DNA of 64,000 nucleotides from contig JARLGX010000023.1 of NCBI GenBank assembly GCA_031292575.1, positions 1 to 64,000 of the forward strand. The letters run 5' to 3'. Source of the DNA: Paludibacter sp. Its GTDB lineage: Bacteria; Bacteroidota; Bacteroidia; Bacteroidales; Paludibacteraceae. Shown here piece after piece: positions 63,946 through 64,000 of this stretch. Each line of letters begins with the position of its first letter. The first letter of the stretch is position 1. The notes under the pieces are model-generated. The model saw only the letters and a list, made by a program, of their open reading frames with translations. It ran no database searches and was not told the DNA's origin. Made by a program: the position numbers and the translations under genes.

Positions 63946-64000
63946 ATAAACATGGGATTCATCATGTTGTAAATGCAAAAATAATATATTAGATGAAATA

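Overview
The window looks like chromosomal DNA of a Bacteroidota bacterium, probably of class Bacteroidia (order Bacteroidales; a Paludibacter-like lineage is only a guess). The evidence is low GC with weak Shine-Dalgarno signals, promoters of the Bacteroidetes type (TTTG, about 19-20 bp, TAnnTTTG), proteins with type IX secretion C-terminal sorting domains, a Rho factor with a long low-complexity insertion, a B12-dependent ribonucleotide reductase and a BT4734/DUF3987-type replication protein.

Region 1 (1-7.8 kb) is an integron-like cassette array. Four related attC-like sites (a partial one at 57-142, then 2964-3097, 4116-4247 and 4891-5023) and a shorter divergent one (5830-5899) separate cassettes whose genes all read on the minus strand. 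The 7-bp core at the start of each cassette is the exact complement of the core at its end, as expected for cassettes that once circularised. The cassettes carry a Septu-like ATPase + HNH defence pair, a CBS-domain protein with a HEPN-like Rx4H motif, an apparently gene-less cassette and a RlaP/YcgL-like nucleotidyltransferase. Next to the array, in the same direction, is a tyrosine recombinase (6080-7771). It has three HARP-like repeats at its N terminus and lacks the insertion typical of integron integrases. This is the best candidate in the window for a little-described system.

Region 2 (7.8-27.9 kb) starts with a repeat-rich intergenic stretch (42-bp tandem repeats, a MITE-like inverted repeat, a possible small RNA). 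A type IX-secreted repeat protein and housekeeping genes follow: DUF362 ferredoxin, DsbA-like, pepT, gcvT, malic enzyme-phosphotransacetylase, M15 peptidase, recF, nrdJ, glycosyltransferase, lipid A-type acyltransferase and a winged-helix AlkZ-like protein.

Region 3 (27.87-46.26 kb) is an 18.3-kb genomic island in the 3' half of a tRNA-Pro(UGG) gene, bounded by 49-bp direct repeats. It carries a tyrosine integrase, two excisionase-like HTH proteins, a primase/helicase protein, a HinP1I/HhaI-like (GCGC) restriction-modification operon, a secreted endonuclease I, umuDC divergent from an SRAP gene, and a 2-kb gene-free zone full of nested palindromes.

Region 4 (46.2-64 kb) is core chromosome: hemW, a class A penicillin-binding protein, a TPR protein, oxyR, a TraB/GumN protein, folC, tilS, a ferredoxin-NADP reductase-like protein, rlmN, rho, an Ig-like lipoprotein and fabG. 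It ends with a REP-associated tyrosine transposase whose frame contains a 27-bp tandem expansion of a palindromic repeat that also lies just outside the gene.
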